Shown: positions 49,358-57,727, counted from the stretch's first letter. The stretch is DNA of 64,000 nucleotides from Hymenobacter lucidus (GCF_020447265.1 NZ_JAJADR010000007.1:82720-146719); one strand, 5' to 3'. Numbers and translations: made by a program. Notes: a model not told the origin generated them from the letters alone.

Positions 49358-50497
49358 ATGAGCACGCTTAATCTTTCCTATTGGGAGCACCAGAGCTTTC
49401 TGCGGGGCTTCGACGTGGTAGTAGTGGGAGCGGGCATCGTCGGGCTTACCACCGCTATTTACGCCCGGCAGCGCCAGCCCCGGGCCCGCATAGCCGTGCT
49501 GGAGCGTGATGTGCTACCCAACGGCGCCAGTACCAAAAACGCGGGTTTCGCCTGTTTCGGCAGTATCTCGGAGCTACTGGAGCAGCAAAAGAAAAGCGGA
49601 GCTGCTGCTCTGCTGGCAGTGGTGCAGGCCCGTTGGGAAGGGCTGGAGCTGTTGCGCGGGCTCGTGGGCGACGAGGCACTGCATTACCAAGCAGTGGGCG
49701 GCTACGAGTTGTTCCGGGCCAGCGATGCCGAGCTGGCCGCTACGTGTCGGCAGCACATTGCTTATTTCAACGAGCTGCTGGGCCCGGTTATCGGCCGACC
49801 GCAGATTTACCGGGATGCCACTGCCGCGCTGCCGGCCACCGGCTTGGCTAGGGTAGAAACCATGCTGGAAAACACTGCCGAAGGCGCTTTAAACACGGGC
49901 CGCATGATGCACGCGCTGCTCAAGCGGGCCTGGCACGACGATATCATCGTGTTGCATGGCTGCCCCGTAACGCAGTTGGAGCCGGCTTCGAATAATGTGC
50001 GGCTTCATACTCCATTAGGCGAGCTGGGAGCCGGGCAGGTAGTGCTGGCCACCAACGCCTTCAGCCGGCAGTTTTTCCCGGCGCTTGATGTAGCTCCCGG
50101 CCGCGGGCAGGTGCTGGTAACCGAGCCCATCGAGGGCCTTAGCCTGCCCGGCACCTTTCACTACGACAAAGGCTATTACTATTTCCGGCAGGTCGACAAT
50201 CGGATACTGCTCGGTGGGGGCCGTAACCTGGATTTTGCGGCCGAAGCTACCACGGAAGCGGGCCTGACGGAACTGGTGCAAAACGCGCTGGAAAGGCTGC
50301 TGGCCGAAGTTATTCTACCCGGCCGTCGGCCCCGCATCGACTACCGTTGGAGTGGCACTATGGCCTTTGGCGCCGAGTTGGCCCCGCTCATTCAGCCTTT
50401 AGCCCCGGGCGTCATTGGGGCGCTGCGCTGCAACGGAATGGGTGTAGCCATGGGTACCCGCACAGGGAAGATGGCGGCGGAAATGCTGGAGATTTAG
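49358..50497 (+). CDS. FAD-dependent amino-acid oxidoreductase (DadA/glycine-oxidase-like)
   Basis: The protein of about 379 residues has an N-terminal Rossmann FAD-binding motif 'FDVVVVGAGIVGLTTAIYARQRQP' (about residue 18), an FAD-site segment 'NGASTKNAGFACFGS' and the C-terminal 'GVIGALRCNGMGVAMGTRTGKM' (about 355), all fitting the DAO family (D-amino-acid oxidase, DadA, glycine oxidase). The substrate cannot be named. The ATG at 49358 was chosen over the ATG at 49343 and a TTG further upstream, as it leaves a short leader before the FAD motif. The gene converges with the ABC exporter at 50548. Confidence 0.9.
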   Translation: MSTLNLSYWEHQSFLRGFDVVVVGAGIVGLTTAIYARQRQPRARIAVLERDVLPNGASTKNAGFACFGSISELLEQQKKSGAAALLAVVQARWEGLELLRGLVGDEALHYQAVGGYELFRASDAELAATCRQHIAYFNELLGPVIGRPQIYRDATAALPATGLARVETMLENTAEGALNTGRMMHALLKRAWHDDIIVLHGCPVTQLEPASNNVRLHTPLGELGAGQVVLATNAFSRQFFPALDVAPGRGQVLVTEPIEGLSLPGTFHYDKGYYYFRQVDNRILLGGGRNLDFAAEATTEAGLTELVQNALERLLAEVILPGRRPRIDYRWSGTMAFGAELAPLIQPLAPGVIGALRCNGMGVAMGTRTGKMAAEMLEI

Positions 50498-50547
50498 TTG
50501 TTTGTTTCCTCTGGATTGCTCCCGTCAACAACCAACGACCAGCAAGC

Positions 50548-52332
50548 TTACGCCTCTTCGTTCTGGAGCTGCCGCTCGTAGAGGGCGCGGTACAGGCCGT
50601 TTTCGTCTCCTATCAGGGCTTCGTGGGTACCGTGCTGCACAATCACGCCGTCGTCGAGCACCAGGATTTCATCGGCCAGCTTCACCGACGATACCCGGTG
50701 CGAAATAATCAGGCTGGTGCGGTTGTGCATGATGCGCTGCAGGCTGTTCAGAATGGCGTTTTCGGTGTTGGTATCCACCGCCGAGAGGGAGTCGTCGAGA
50801 ATCAGGATTTTGGGCTCCTTCACCAATGCCCGGGCAATGCTGACGCGCTGCTTCTGCCCGCCTGACAGGGTAATGCCCCGCTCGCCAAGCTTGGTGTCGA
50901 AGCCCTCGGGGAAGCGGATGATGTTGTCGTAGACGTTGGCATCCTGAGCGGCTTGCTGCATCCGCTCTTCCGTGGGGGCATCGAGGCCGAAGTTGATGTT
51001 GTTGCGGATGCTGTCCGAAAACAGAAACACGTCCTGGGGCACGTAGCCAATCTGCTCCCGCAGGGAGTTCAGCGAAAAGTCACGCACATCCACGCTGTCT
51101 ACTGCAATCTGGCCTTCCGTCACGTCATACAAGCGGCAGAGCAGGGCGGCCACGGTGCTTTTACCCGAGCCGGTGTTGCCGATAACGGCCAGCGTCTGGC
51201 CCGGCCGGATGCGGAACGACACGTCGCGCAGGGCCTGAATGCCGGTGTCGGGGTAGGTAAACGAGACGTGGTCAAACACAATATCACCCTGAATTTCCTG
51301 CTCGATATTTCGGCGCGAAACGATGTCGGTTTGCTGGTGCATAAACTCGTTGATGCGGGCCTGGGAGGCCTCGGCGCGCTGCACCAGGGAAGAAGTCCAG
51401 CCCAAGGCCGTAACGGGCCAGGTAAGCAGGTTCACATAAATCAGGAACTCGGCAATGCTGCCCGTGGTAATGGTGCCGCGGATAACTTCCTGCCCGCCGA
51501 CCCACACCGTGACGATGGTGCTGATGCCAATCAGGAACAGAATGAGCGGAAAAAACAGTGAGTTGACGAAGTTCAGACTCAAGGACTTCTCCTTGTAATT
51601 GTCGGAGGCTGCCGTAAACTGCCGGTGCGAGTCGTCTTCGCGCACAAAGGATTTCAGCACCCGAATGCCCGAGAATGATTCCTGCACGAAGGTGGTCATG
51701 GCTGCCAATGAGCGTTGGATTTCGTCGGACTTGCGCTCAATCAGGTTGTTGACATAGTAGATGCTCACCGACAGAATCGGCAGCGGAATGAGCGTGTAAA
51801 GCGTCAGCTTCACGTTCACCATCAGCATCAGCGGAATGATGAGCAGGAAGAGAATAACCAGCTGCATGAAGTACATCAAGGCCGGCCCGATGTACATCCG
51901 CACCCGGCCCACGTCCTCCGAAATGCGCGACATCAAATCCCCGGTGTTGTGGCGGCGGTAGAAGCTCAGGGGCAAGGACTGGTAGTGCTGGAAAATCTCG
52001 TTTTTCTGGTCGTTTTCCACCAGCCGGCTCATCACGATAAGCGTCTGGCGCATGAAAAACAGGAAGATGCCACGCAGCAGGGCCATCAGCACGATGAGCA
52101 GGCCGTAGAGCAGCACGTTGCGGCCAAACAATTCATACACCCCGCTCTGGGCTCGGGTGCCGGCGAAGAGGTGGTACAAATCGATGCCTTCACCGACTAA
52201 ATCGAAGGCGTAGCGCACAATTTGGGCCGGGAAAATGGCCAGCAGCGTAGACAGCGCCACGAACAGGACGCCGCCCAGAAAATGCCATTTGTAGCGGTAC
52301 AGGTACTTATTGGTAGCAGATAATGCGCGCAC
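50548..52332 (-). CDS. ABC exporter, fused permease-ATPase (second)
   Basis: The 594-residue half-exporter has six transmembrane helices (about 18-330) and a C-terminal ATPase with Walker A GNTGSGKST (about 388), signature LSGGQKQR (about 490), Walker B ILILDDSLSAVD (about 510; Asp replaces the catalytic Glu) and switch His in SHRVSSV. The Asp at the Walker B catalytic position suggests a degenerate ATP site, typical of one partner in heterodimeric exporters such as TM287/288 or LmrCD. The other half-exporter at 43969 has a standard Glu (LDEATS), so the two could pair, though they are 5 kb apart on opposite strands. Confidence 0.92.
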   Translation of the reverse strand: MRALSATNKYLYRYKWHFLGGVLFVALSTLLAIFPAQIVRYAFDLVGEGIDLYHLFAGTRAQSGVYELFGRNVLLYGLLIVLMALLRGIFLFFMRQTLIVMSRLVENDQKNEIFQHYQSLPLSFYRRHNTGDLMSRISEDVGRVRMYIGPALMYFMQLVILFLLIIPLMLMVNVKLTLYTLIPLPILSVSIYYVNNLIERKSDEIQRSLAAMTTFVQESFSGIRVLKSFVREDDSHRQFTAASDNYKEKSLSLNFVNSLFFPLILFLIGISTIVTVWVGGQEVIRGTITTGSIAEFLIYVNLLTWPVTALGWTSSLVQRAEASQARINEFMHQQTDIVSRRNIEQEIQGDIVFDHVSFTYPDTGIQALRDVSFRIRPGQTLAVIGNTGSGKSTVAALLCRLYDVTEGQIAVDSVDVRDFSLNSLREQIGYVPQDVFLFSDSIRNNINFGLDAPTEERMQQAAQDANVYDNIIRFPEGFDTKLGERGITLSGGQKQRVSIARALVKEPKILILDDSLSAVDTNTENAILNSLQRIMHNRTSLIISHRVSSVKLADEILVLDDGVIVQHGTHEALIGDENGLYRALYERQLQNEEA

Positions 52333-52419
52333 AGATGCAAGGGAGTTGGAGCGTGTTACCAGGCCGTGACCATTCGGGCAAATACTGAGCAGTAGGATGT
52401 CCGGCTAGGAAAAATTGGG

Positions 52420-52427
52420 TACTTTTG
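52420..52427 (+). promoter_or_regulatory. -7 box (TACTTTTG) before leucine dehydrogenase
   Basis: Exact TAnnTTTG match 90 bp before the ATG, leaving a leader of about 85 nt. No structure was recognised in the leader. Confidence 0.5.
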
Positions 52428-52517
52428 CACCCGAATTGAACAGACTACGCGCCTGTTCGTTCAAAGATACAACACCCGACCCCACCCAACTTCCCACCCT
52501 TTTTTCAGTTTTCTCAA

Positions 52518-53609
52518 ATGGTTGAAATCCAAACGCTGGCCGATACGTCGGTCTTCGGTCAGATTGCCGAGCATCAGCACGAGCAGGTTGTGTTCTGCCA
52601 CGACCACGAAACCGGTTTGCGGGCCATCATCGGCATCCACAACACGGTACTTGGTCCGGCCCTGGGCGGCACCCGCATGTGGCACTACGCCTCCGACATG
52701 GAAGCGCTGAACGACGTGCTCCGCCTCTCGCGCGGCATGACCTACAAGGCCGCCATTTCGGGCCTGAACCTGGGTGGGGGCAAAGCCGTCATCATCGGCG
52801 ACGCCAAAACGCAGAAGAATGAGGCGTTGCTGCGCAAATTCGGCCGCTTCGTGAAAAACCTGAACGGCAAGTACATCACGGCCGAAGATGTGAACATGAC
52901 CACCAAGGACATGGAGTACATCCGGATGGAAACCAAGCATGTAGCTGGCCTGCCCGAAAGCATGGGCGGAAGCGGCGACCCGTCGCCGGTAACGGCTTAC
53001 GGTACCTACATGGGGATGAAAGCCGCCGCTAAAAAGGCATTCGGCTCGGAAAGCCTCACCGGCAAGCGGGTTGCCGTGCAAGGCGTGGGCCACGTGGGCA
53101 CCTACCTGATGGAGTACCTGCAGAAGGAAGATGCTAAAATCATCCTGACCGATTACTACGAAGACCGCGCCCTGGAAGCCGCTGCTCGCTTTGGCGCCGT
53201 AGCCGTGGGCCTCGACGAAATCTACGACCAGGATGTGGACATCTACTCGCCCTGCGCGCTGGGAGCCACCATCAACGACGACACCATCGGCCGCCTGAAG
53301 TGCCGCGTTATTGCCGGCTGCGCCAACAACCAGCTCCAGAGCGAGGATATTCACGGCCCTGAGCTCGTGGAGCGCGGCATCGTGTACGCCCCCGACTTTT
53401 TGATTAACGCCGGTGGTTTGATTAATGTATATTCCGAAGTGGTAGGCTCCAGCCGCCAGGCCGCACTTACCCAAACCGAAAAAATCTTCGACTTCACCAC
53501 GCAAGTGCTTAACAAAGCTGAGCAGGAGGGAAGTCACCCCCAGAAAGCTGCCATCCGGCAGGCCGAGGAGCGCATTGCGTCGCTCGGTAAAGTCAAATCA
53601 ACCTATTAA
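52518..53609 (+). CDS. Leucine/branched-chain amino-acid dehydrogenase
   Basis: The 363-residue Glu/Leu/Phe/Val dehydrogenase deaminates a branched-chain amino acid to its 2-oxo acid with NAD. The catalytic region shows 'GPALGGTRMWHY', 'LSRGMTYKAAISGLNLGGGKAV' (catalytic Lys, about 75-95), 'ITAEDVNMTTKDMEYI' and the NAD-binding 'VAVQGVGHVGTYLMEYL' (about 180). It is close to the leucine dehydrogenases that supply branched-chain precursors for iso-fatty acids, typical of this phylum. The stop codon is followed directly by a family B-like inverted repeat. Confidence 0.94.
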   Translation: MVEIQTLADTSVFGQIAEHQHEQVVFCHDHETGLRAIIGIHNTVLGPALGGTRMWHYASDMEALNDVLRLSRGMTYKAAISGLNLGGGKAVIIGDAKTQKNEALLRKFGRFVKNLNGKYITAEDVNMTTKDMEYIRMETKHVAGLPESMGGSGDPSPVTAYGTYMGMKAAAKKAFGSESLTGKRVAVQGVGHVGTYLMEYLQKEDAKIILTDYYEDRALEAAARFGAVAVGLDEIYDQDVDIYSPCALGATINDDTIGRLKCRVIAGCANNQLQSEDIHGPELVERGIVYAPDFLINAGGLINVYSEVVGSSRQAALTQTEKIFDFTTQVLNKAEQEGSHPQKAAIRQAEERIASLGKVKSTY

Positions 53610-53612
53610 TTC

Positions 53613-53707
53613 TTGGTTGTTGATTGCTGATAGTTGATTGTTTAAGAGAGTTAAGCGCTCCGGGGCAACCAACAATCAATCAACTATCAGCAATTAACAA
53701 TCAACTT
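53613..53707. repeat. Intergenic inverted repeat, family B-like copy 3
   Basis: The left arm (TTGGTTGTTGATTGCTGATA, from 53613) pairs with the right arm (TCAACTATCAGCAATTAACA, ending near 53707). Sequence differs from copies 1 and 2 but the short GTTG-based unit and layout agree. It fills the leucine dehydrogenase-nusB gap, starting 4 bp after the stop codon and ending 9 bp before the nusB ATG. Confidence 0.78.
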
Positions 53708-53716
53708 TCCAAGAAG

Positions 53717-54907
53717 ATGCTCAATCGCCGCACGCTCCGCATTAAGGTTATGCAGGCCCTGTACGCTTACCACCAAGCCATCGGGTCCGATTTTATGCTG
53801 GCCAATGACCGCATTGCGGATACGTTTGCCCCCGACCTGAACGCGCCTGAAGCCCAGGACCGTAAGCTGCTGAAAGGGCAGCAGAAGATGGCGGAAGCTA
53901 TTTTCCGGGAGTGGCACAAGGGCGGCTCGAGTGCGGAAGTCGAGAAAATCGACGACAAGGAGGTGAACGACGCCGTGACCGATGCCATCGGCTACTACAC
54001 CAAGCAGAAAACCAAGGACGGCACATTCTACGCCGGCCAGATGGTGCACGGGGCCGAGAGCATCCACACCCAGTACCTGCACCTGCTGAACCTGCCGGAA
54101 GCCCTGCTGCGCGTGATTGAGGAAGAAAAGCAGCGTGAAGCCCGCCGCTTCACGCCCTCCAAGGAAACGCCGCTCGACACGACGCGCTTTGAGGAAAACA
54201 AGGCCATTGAGAAGCTTATCGGCAACAAGCAACTGCTCGACCTCACCATCCGGCGCAATGCGCAGTGGAGCGGGGAAGACGACATGGAAGCGCTGCGCAC
54301 CGCCTGGCGCAACGAAATCAAGCCTGACGCCGAGTTCCAAAGCTACCTGGCCGCCCCCGCCGGCAGCTACGCCGATGACCAGGAACTGCTGAAATATCTT
54401 TACAAGACTTTCGTCTTTAAGGGCACGGCGCTGCCAGCCTACCTCGACGAGGACGACCAGAACTGGGAGGAAAACCGCTCGGTGGTGAAAAACCTGGTCA
54501 TCAAGACGCTGAAGATGATGGACGAGGCCGCCGACGAAACCCTAGAACTGATGTCGTTGTCGGCCAACTGGGTGGATGACAAGGAGTTTGCCGAAACCCT
54601 CTACAAGCAGACGCTGGCCGAAGACGAACAGTACGAAAAGCTTATTGCCGAATCGGTGCAGAACTGGGATGTGGAGCGCGTAGCCCTCACCGACAAGATT
54701 CTGCTGAAAATGGCGCTGTGCGAAATGCACCTCTTCCGCGGTATTCCGGTGAAAGTGACAATCAACGAGTACATCGAAATCAGCAAAATGTACAGCACGC
54801 CCAAGAGCAAACAGTTTGTGAACGGTATTCTCGATAAATTGGCCCAGGATCTGACGGCCAGCGGCGCCATCCGCAAGTCGGGCCGGGGTTTGCTGGACAA
54901 CCAGTAA
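53717..54907 (+). CDS. nusB: Transcription antitermination factor NusB (extended form)
   Basis: The 396-residue protein has the NusB fold split by a long insertion. The N-terminal 'NRRTLRIKVMQALYAYHQA' (about 2-20) and the C-terminal core 'ALCEMHLFRGIPVKVTINEYIEISKMYSTPKSKQFVNGILDKLAQDL' (about 334-380) flank about 200 residues of helical, charged sequence. E. coli NusB is 139 residues, so the Bacteroidota protein is nearly three times longer. NusB with NusE binds boxA RNA during rRNA antitermination. The ATG at 53717 was chosen because longer frames run through the repeat. YtxH-domain gene follows. Confidence 0.9.
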   Translation: MLNRRTLRIKVMQALYAYHQAIGSDFMLANDRIADTFAPDLNAPEAQDRKLLKGQQKMAEAIFREWHKGGSSAEVEKIDDKEVNDAVTDAIGYYTKQKTKDGTFYAGQMVHGAESIHTQYLHLLNLPEALLRVIEEEKQREARRFTPSKETPLDTTRFEENKAIEKLIGNKQLLDLTIRRNAQWSGEDDMEALRTAWRNEIKPDAEFQSYLAAPAGSYADDQELLKYLYKTFVFKGTALPAYLDEDDQNWEENRSVVKNLVIKTLKMMDEAADETLELMSLSANWVDDKEFAETLYKQTLAEDEQYEKLIAESVQNWDVERVALTDKILLKMALCEMHLFRGIPVKVTINEYIEISKMYSTPKSKQFVNGILDKLAQDLTASGAIRKSGRGLLDNQ

Positions 54908-54994
54908 GTACCTTGCGGCAACCTGCGGCGCTTGCCGTGCGTTGTTTAGCTTCTATTTCCATCCATTCTCCCACCTCGCCACTCCTTTCTAGCT

Positions 54995-55309
54995 ATGGGT
55001 AGCAAAACCACTACCGGTATTCTGTGCTTCGCAGGCGGTGCCCTCACCGGGGCCGCTGTTGGACTTTTGTTTGCCCCGGAAAAGGGGCGCGAAACCCGTA
55101 GCTGGCTTAGCTACCAGCTCGAAAAGTACCGCGAAGTACTGGCCGACCTCACCGAAAGCCTCGTCACCAGTCGCGGCGAAGTGGGGCCTACGTCCAGCGC
55201 CAAGTCGGAAGGCCAGCGCGTGATTCAGGACGCCAAGAGCAAAGCCGAACAGCTGCTCGGCGACGTCGACCAGCTGATCAACCAAATCAACTCGCGCAAA
55301 GCCGTTTAA
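54995..55309 (+). CDS. YtxH-domain protein
   Basis: The 104-residue protein has the YtxH signature: a Gly/Ala-rich hydrophobic helix 'GILCFAGGALTGAAVGLLFAPEKGRETR' (about 8-35), with the membrane-spanning part ending at LFAPEKGRETR, followed by a helical, charged C-terminal stretch. YtxH proteins are small stress-related membrane proteins, and no enzymatic role is known. It is 87 bp after nusB and may share its transcript, which ends at the hairpin 55331-55383. Confidence 0.85.
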   Translation: MGSKTTTGILCFAGGALTGAAVGLLFAPEKGRETRSWLSYQLEKYREVLADLTESLVTSRGEVGPTSSAKSEGQRVIQDAKSKAEQLLGDVDQLINQINSRKAV

Positions 55310-55330
55310 CTCAGCCCGCCGATGTAATAG

Positions 55331-55383
55331 ATGTGCTGCTGTACTGAAGACGTTTTTCATCTTCAGCACAGCAGCACATTTTT
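55331..55383 (+). terminator. Terminator of the nusB-ytxH unit
   Basis: ATGTGCTGCTGT (55331-55342) pairs with ACAGCAGCACAT (55368-55379), plus an inner CTGAAGA/TCTTCAG stem, followed by TTTTT. Confidence 0.86.
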
Positions 55384-55387
55384 ATTA

Positions 55388-55414
55388 TTGCCCTTCCTGC
55401 GGGTGTTACCTTTG
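55388..55414 (+). promoter_or_regulatory. Promoter before isocitrate dehydrogenase
   Basis: TTG (55388-55390), 16 bp, then TACCTTTG (55407-55414, exact -7 match). The ATG lies 104 bp downstream. Confidence 0.5.
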
Positions 55415-55518
55415 CCCCGCAAGAGCTGCATGCAGCCTACGTGAAGCGCCCGTAAGTCGGCAGGCGGTTCACGTTCAGATAGTAACCTCAGTACCTCTCC
55501 TAAATAGATAGTAGCAGA

Positions 55519-56520
55519 ATGCACACCATCACCCTCATCCCCGGCGACGGCATCGGGCCCGAAATCACGAAGGCAGTTCAGGATATTTTCACGGCCGCTG
55601 GTGCCCCCATTCAGTGGGAAGAGCAGAATGCCGGCCAGACCACCTTCGACCAGTCGGGTGAGCTGATTCCGCAGTCGTTGCTCGACTCGCTGGAGAAAAA
55701 CCGCGTGGCCCTGAAAGGCCCCATCACGACGCCCGTGGGCAAGGGTTTCCGTAGCATCAACATCACGCTGCGCCAGAAGTACGACCTCTACCAGAACGTG
55801 CGCCCGGCCAAAACTACCGAGGGCATCGACTCGCGCTACACCGGCGTAAACCTGGTGCTGTTCCGCGAAAACACCGAAGGCCTGTACTCGGGCCTGGAAG
55901 TGTACGATGAGCGCCTGGGCATTGCCGACTCGTTTAACCGCATCACGGTAGCCGGCTCGCGCAAAATCTGCCGCGCCGCCTTTGCCTACGCCGCCAAGCA
56001 CGGCCGCAAAAAGGTGACCCTGGCCCACAAAGCCAACATCCTCAAGATGGCCGGCAAGCTCATGCTCGACGCCTGCAAGGAAGCCGCCACCGAGTTTCCG
56101 CAAATCGTGTTCGAGGATAAAATCATCGACAACATGTGCATGCAGCTCGTCAACAAGCCCGAGCAGTTCGATGTAGTCGTGACCACAAACCTCTTCGGCG
56201 ACATTCTCTCCGACCTGTGCGCCGGTCTGGTGGGCGGCTTGGGGGTAGTTTCGGGCGCCAACATCGGCGACGATATGGCCATCTTCGAAGCCGTACACGG
56301 CTCAGCTCCCGATATTGCCGGCCAGGGCAAAGCCAACCCTACTGCGCTGCTGCGTTCAGGCCTGATGATGCTGCACTACCTGGGCGAGCACCAGCTGGCC
56401 GACCGGATCGAAAAGGCCCTCGACGAGACGCTGAAGCACAAGGAGCAGTGCACCGGCGACCTGGGCGGTAAAGCCAGCACCAGCAAATTTGCCCAGTCGA
56501 TTATTGCCAAGCTGGCGTAA
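55519..56520 (+). CDS. NAD-dependent isocitrate dehydrogenase-type enzyme
   Basis: The 333-residue beta-decarboxylating dehydrogenase fits the short NAD-IDH/isopropylmalate dehydrogenase family. It has the N-terminal 'TLIPGDGIGPEITKAV', the 'TTPVGKGFRSINITLRQKYDLYQNVRP' substrate region (about 74-99), 'FRENTEGLYSGLE' (about 115), the metal-binding 'DILSDLCAGLVGGLGVVSGANIG' (about 230) and 'FEAVHGSAPDIAGQGKANP' (about 255). The Ser in 'KGFRSINITLR' and 'RENTEGLYSG' favour isocitrate over 3-isopropylmalate. No leuCD genes are present. The reaction would be the TCA-cycle step to 2-oxoglutarate. Confidence 0.88.
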   Translation: MHTITLIPGDGIGPEITKAVQDIFTAAGAPIQWEEQNAGQTTFDQSGELIPQSLLDSLEKNRVALKGPITTPVGKGFRSINITLRQKYDLYQNVRPAKTTEGIDSRYTGVNLVLFRENTEGLYSGLEVYDERLGIADSFNRITVAGSRKICRAAFAYAAKHGRKKVTLAHKANILKMAGKLMLDACKEAATEFPQIVFEDKIIDNMCMQLVNKPEQFDVVVTTNLFGDILSDLCAGLVGGLGVVSGANIGDDMAIFEAVHGSAPDIAGQGKANPTALLRSGLMMLHYLGEHQLADRIEKALDETLKHKEQCTGDLGGKASTSKFAQSIIAKLA

Positions 56521-56538
56521 GTAGCTGCCTGATAGATA

Positions 56539-56643
56539 AGAACGTCATGCCGAGCGAAGCCGAGGCATCTCGCGTGTTTACTTGCAGTAGTAGCTGATTA
56601 GTATTGCACGCGGGATGCTTTGACAAGCTCAGCATGACGTTCT
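56539..56643. repeat. Intergenic inverted repeat, family C
   Basis: The left arm (56539-56576) begins AGAACGTCATGCCGAGCG and the right arm (56607-56643) ends CAGCATGACGTTCT. Inner segments CGCGTG/CACGCG also pair. The outer motif resembles a widely dispersed GTCATGCTGAGC-type intergenic repeat, from memory of related genomes. It lies between the isocitrate dehydrogenase gene and the DUF1573 gene. Confidence 0.85.
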
Positions 56644-56709
56644 GGTTTTCTCGTGTTACATCTTAACTTTACTTTTCCGACGGCTCCAAATGGCCGCATT
56701 CTTTCTTCT

Positions 56710-57237
56710 ATGAAACGTACTCTGTTTTCTGCTTTTCTGCTTTCCGGCGCGCTGATGTTTGGCGCCTGCAACAACGACAAGCCCGCTGAGGTAGGTGCTG
56801 AGGGCATGAACGCCGCCGCTACCGCCGCCAGCGACGTGGCTAACCCCACCGTGGACAATCCCAACGTGGCCAGTGAAACCGAAGCGCCCAACCCTAATGC
56901 CCCGGTGATGACCTTCGCCGAGTCGGAGCACAACTTCGGCGACATCAAGCCCGGCGACGTGGTGAAGCACACCTTCGAATTTACCAACACCGGCAAGTCG
57001 CCGCTGCTGATTGAGAATGCTACGGCATCGTGCGGCTGCACGACCCCCAACTGGACCAAAGACCCAATTGCACCCGGCGCCAAAGGCACGATTGAGGTGC
57101 AGTTCAACAGCCAGGGCAAATCTGGTTTGCAGAACAAGGAGGTTGCCGTGCGCGCCAACACCCAGCCCAGCATCACCCAGATTGCCATCAAGGCCAACAT
57201 TTTGCCCGAAAGCACCAACGGCCCGGTTAAGCAATAA
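56710..57237 (+). CDS. DUF1573 lipoprotein
   Basis: The 175-residue lipoprotein has a signal (MKRTLFSAFLLSGALMFGAC, lipid Cys at residue 20), a disordered Ala/Asn/Pro-rich stretch (about 21-75) and a DUF1573 immunoglobulin-like domain (about 78-165) with 'HNFGDIKPGDVVKHTFEFTNTG' and 'CGCTTPNWTKDPIAPGAKGTIEVQFN'. The CGC motif is characteristic of DUF1573, which is abundant in Bacteroidota surface proteins and probably mediates protein contacts. The ATG at 56710 gives the lipoprotein signal. A near-match -7 box (TACTTTTC) lies at 56670-56677. Confidence 0.9.
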   Translation: MKRTLFSAFLLSGALMFGACNNDKPAEVGAEGMNAAATAASDVANPTVDNPNVASETEAPNPNAPVMTFAESEHNFGDIKPGDVVKHTFEFTNTGKSPLLIENATASCGCTTPNWTKDPIAPGAKGTIEVQFNSQGKSGLQNKEVAVRANTQPSITQIAIKANILPESTNGPVKQ

Positions 57238-57257
57238 TCCGGTTCCGTTTTCCTAAT

Positions 57258-57358
57258 CTGTCATCCGGCGCCCGGCGCAGGACCTTAGTGCGTTAGAGGT
57301 ACGCCGAAATAATTTCGGTGCGGCGTAATAAGGTCTTGCGCCGGGCGCCGGATGACAG
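57258..57358. repeat. Intergenic inverted repeat, family D, with nested hairpin
   Basis: A 30-bp arm pair (57258-57287 with 57329-57358) with the core TCATCCGGCGCCCGGCGC is separated by a spacer that itself forms a hairpin (CGCCGAAA-TAA-TTTCGGTGCGGCG, 57302-57325). The outer stem is nearly perfect. A T7 run starts at 57362, so it may also act as a terminator for the DUF1573 gene. Confidence 0.85.
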
Positions 57359-57382
57359 TTCTTTTTTTACGATTCTGCCTGT

Positions 57383-57715
57383 ATGCTCATAGCTCTGCTT
57401 CTCCAAACCAACGTAAGTGAGGGTATTAAGTCCCTGCTGTTTCCGGCCCTGATTGCCGTGGTTGCCTATTTTTTCATGATCCGGCCGCAGCAACGCCGCA
57501 CCGCCGAAACCAAAAAGTTTCGGGAGTCGCTGGTAAAGGGAGCCAACGTGGTGACTATCGGCGGCCTGCACGGCAAAGTGCTGGAAGTGCATGATGAGTC
57601 GGTTATCATCGAAGTCGACAAAGGTGTGCGCCTCAAGTTTGACCGTACTGCTATTGCCCGGGAAGTGGTAAAATCCACTCCGGCCGTACCAGCTACTCCG
57701 GCTGCCAATTCCTAA
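57383..57715 (+). CDS. yajC: Preprotein translocase auxiliary subunit YajC
   Basis: YajC associates with SecDF at the inner membrane. The 110-residue protein has one N-terminal transmembrane helix ('SLLFPALIAVVAYFFMIRPQQRRTAETKKF', with the conserved Y/F-F-x-x-x-R-P-Q-x-R/K at its end) and a small cytoplasmic domain with 'GANVVTIGGLHGKVLEVHDESVIIEV'. The length is typical. It is followed 12 bp later by the ybbR-like gene and then coaE, a gene order common in Bacteroidota. A family D repeat with T run lies just upstream. Confidence 0.95.
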   Translation: MLIALLLQTNVSEGIKSLLFPALIAVVAYFFMIRPQQRRTAETKKFRESLVKGANVVTIGGLHGKVLEVHDESVIIEVDKGVRLKFDRTAIAREVVKSTPAVPATPAANS

Positions 57716-57727
57716 ACCCGCCTTGCT

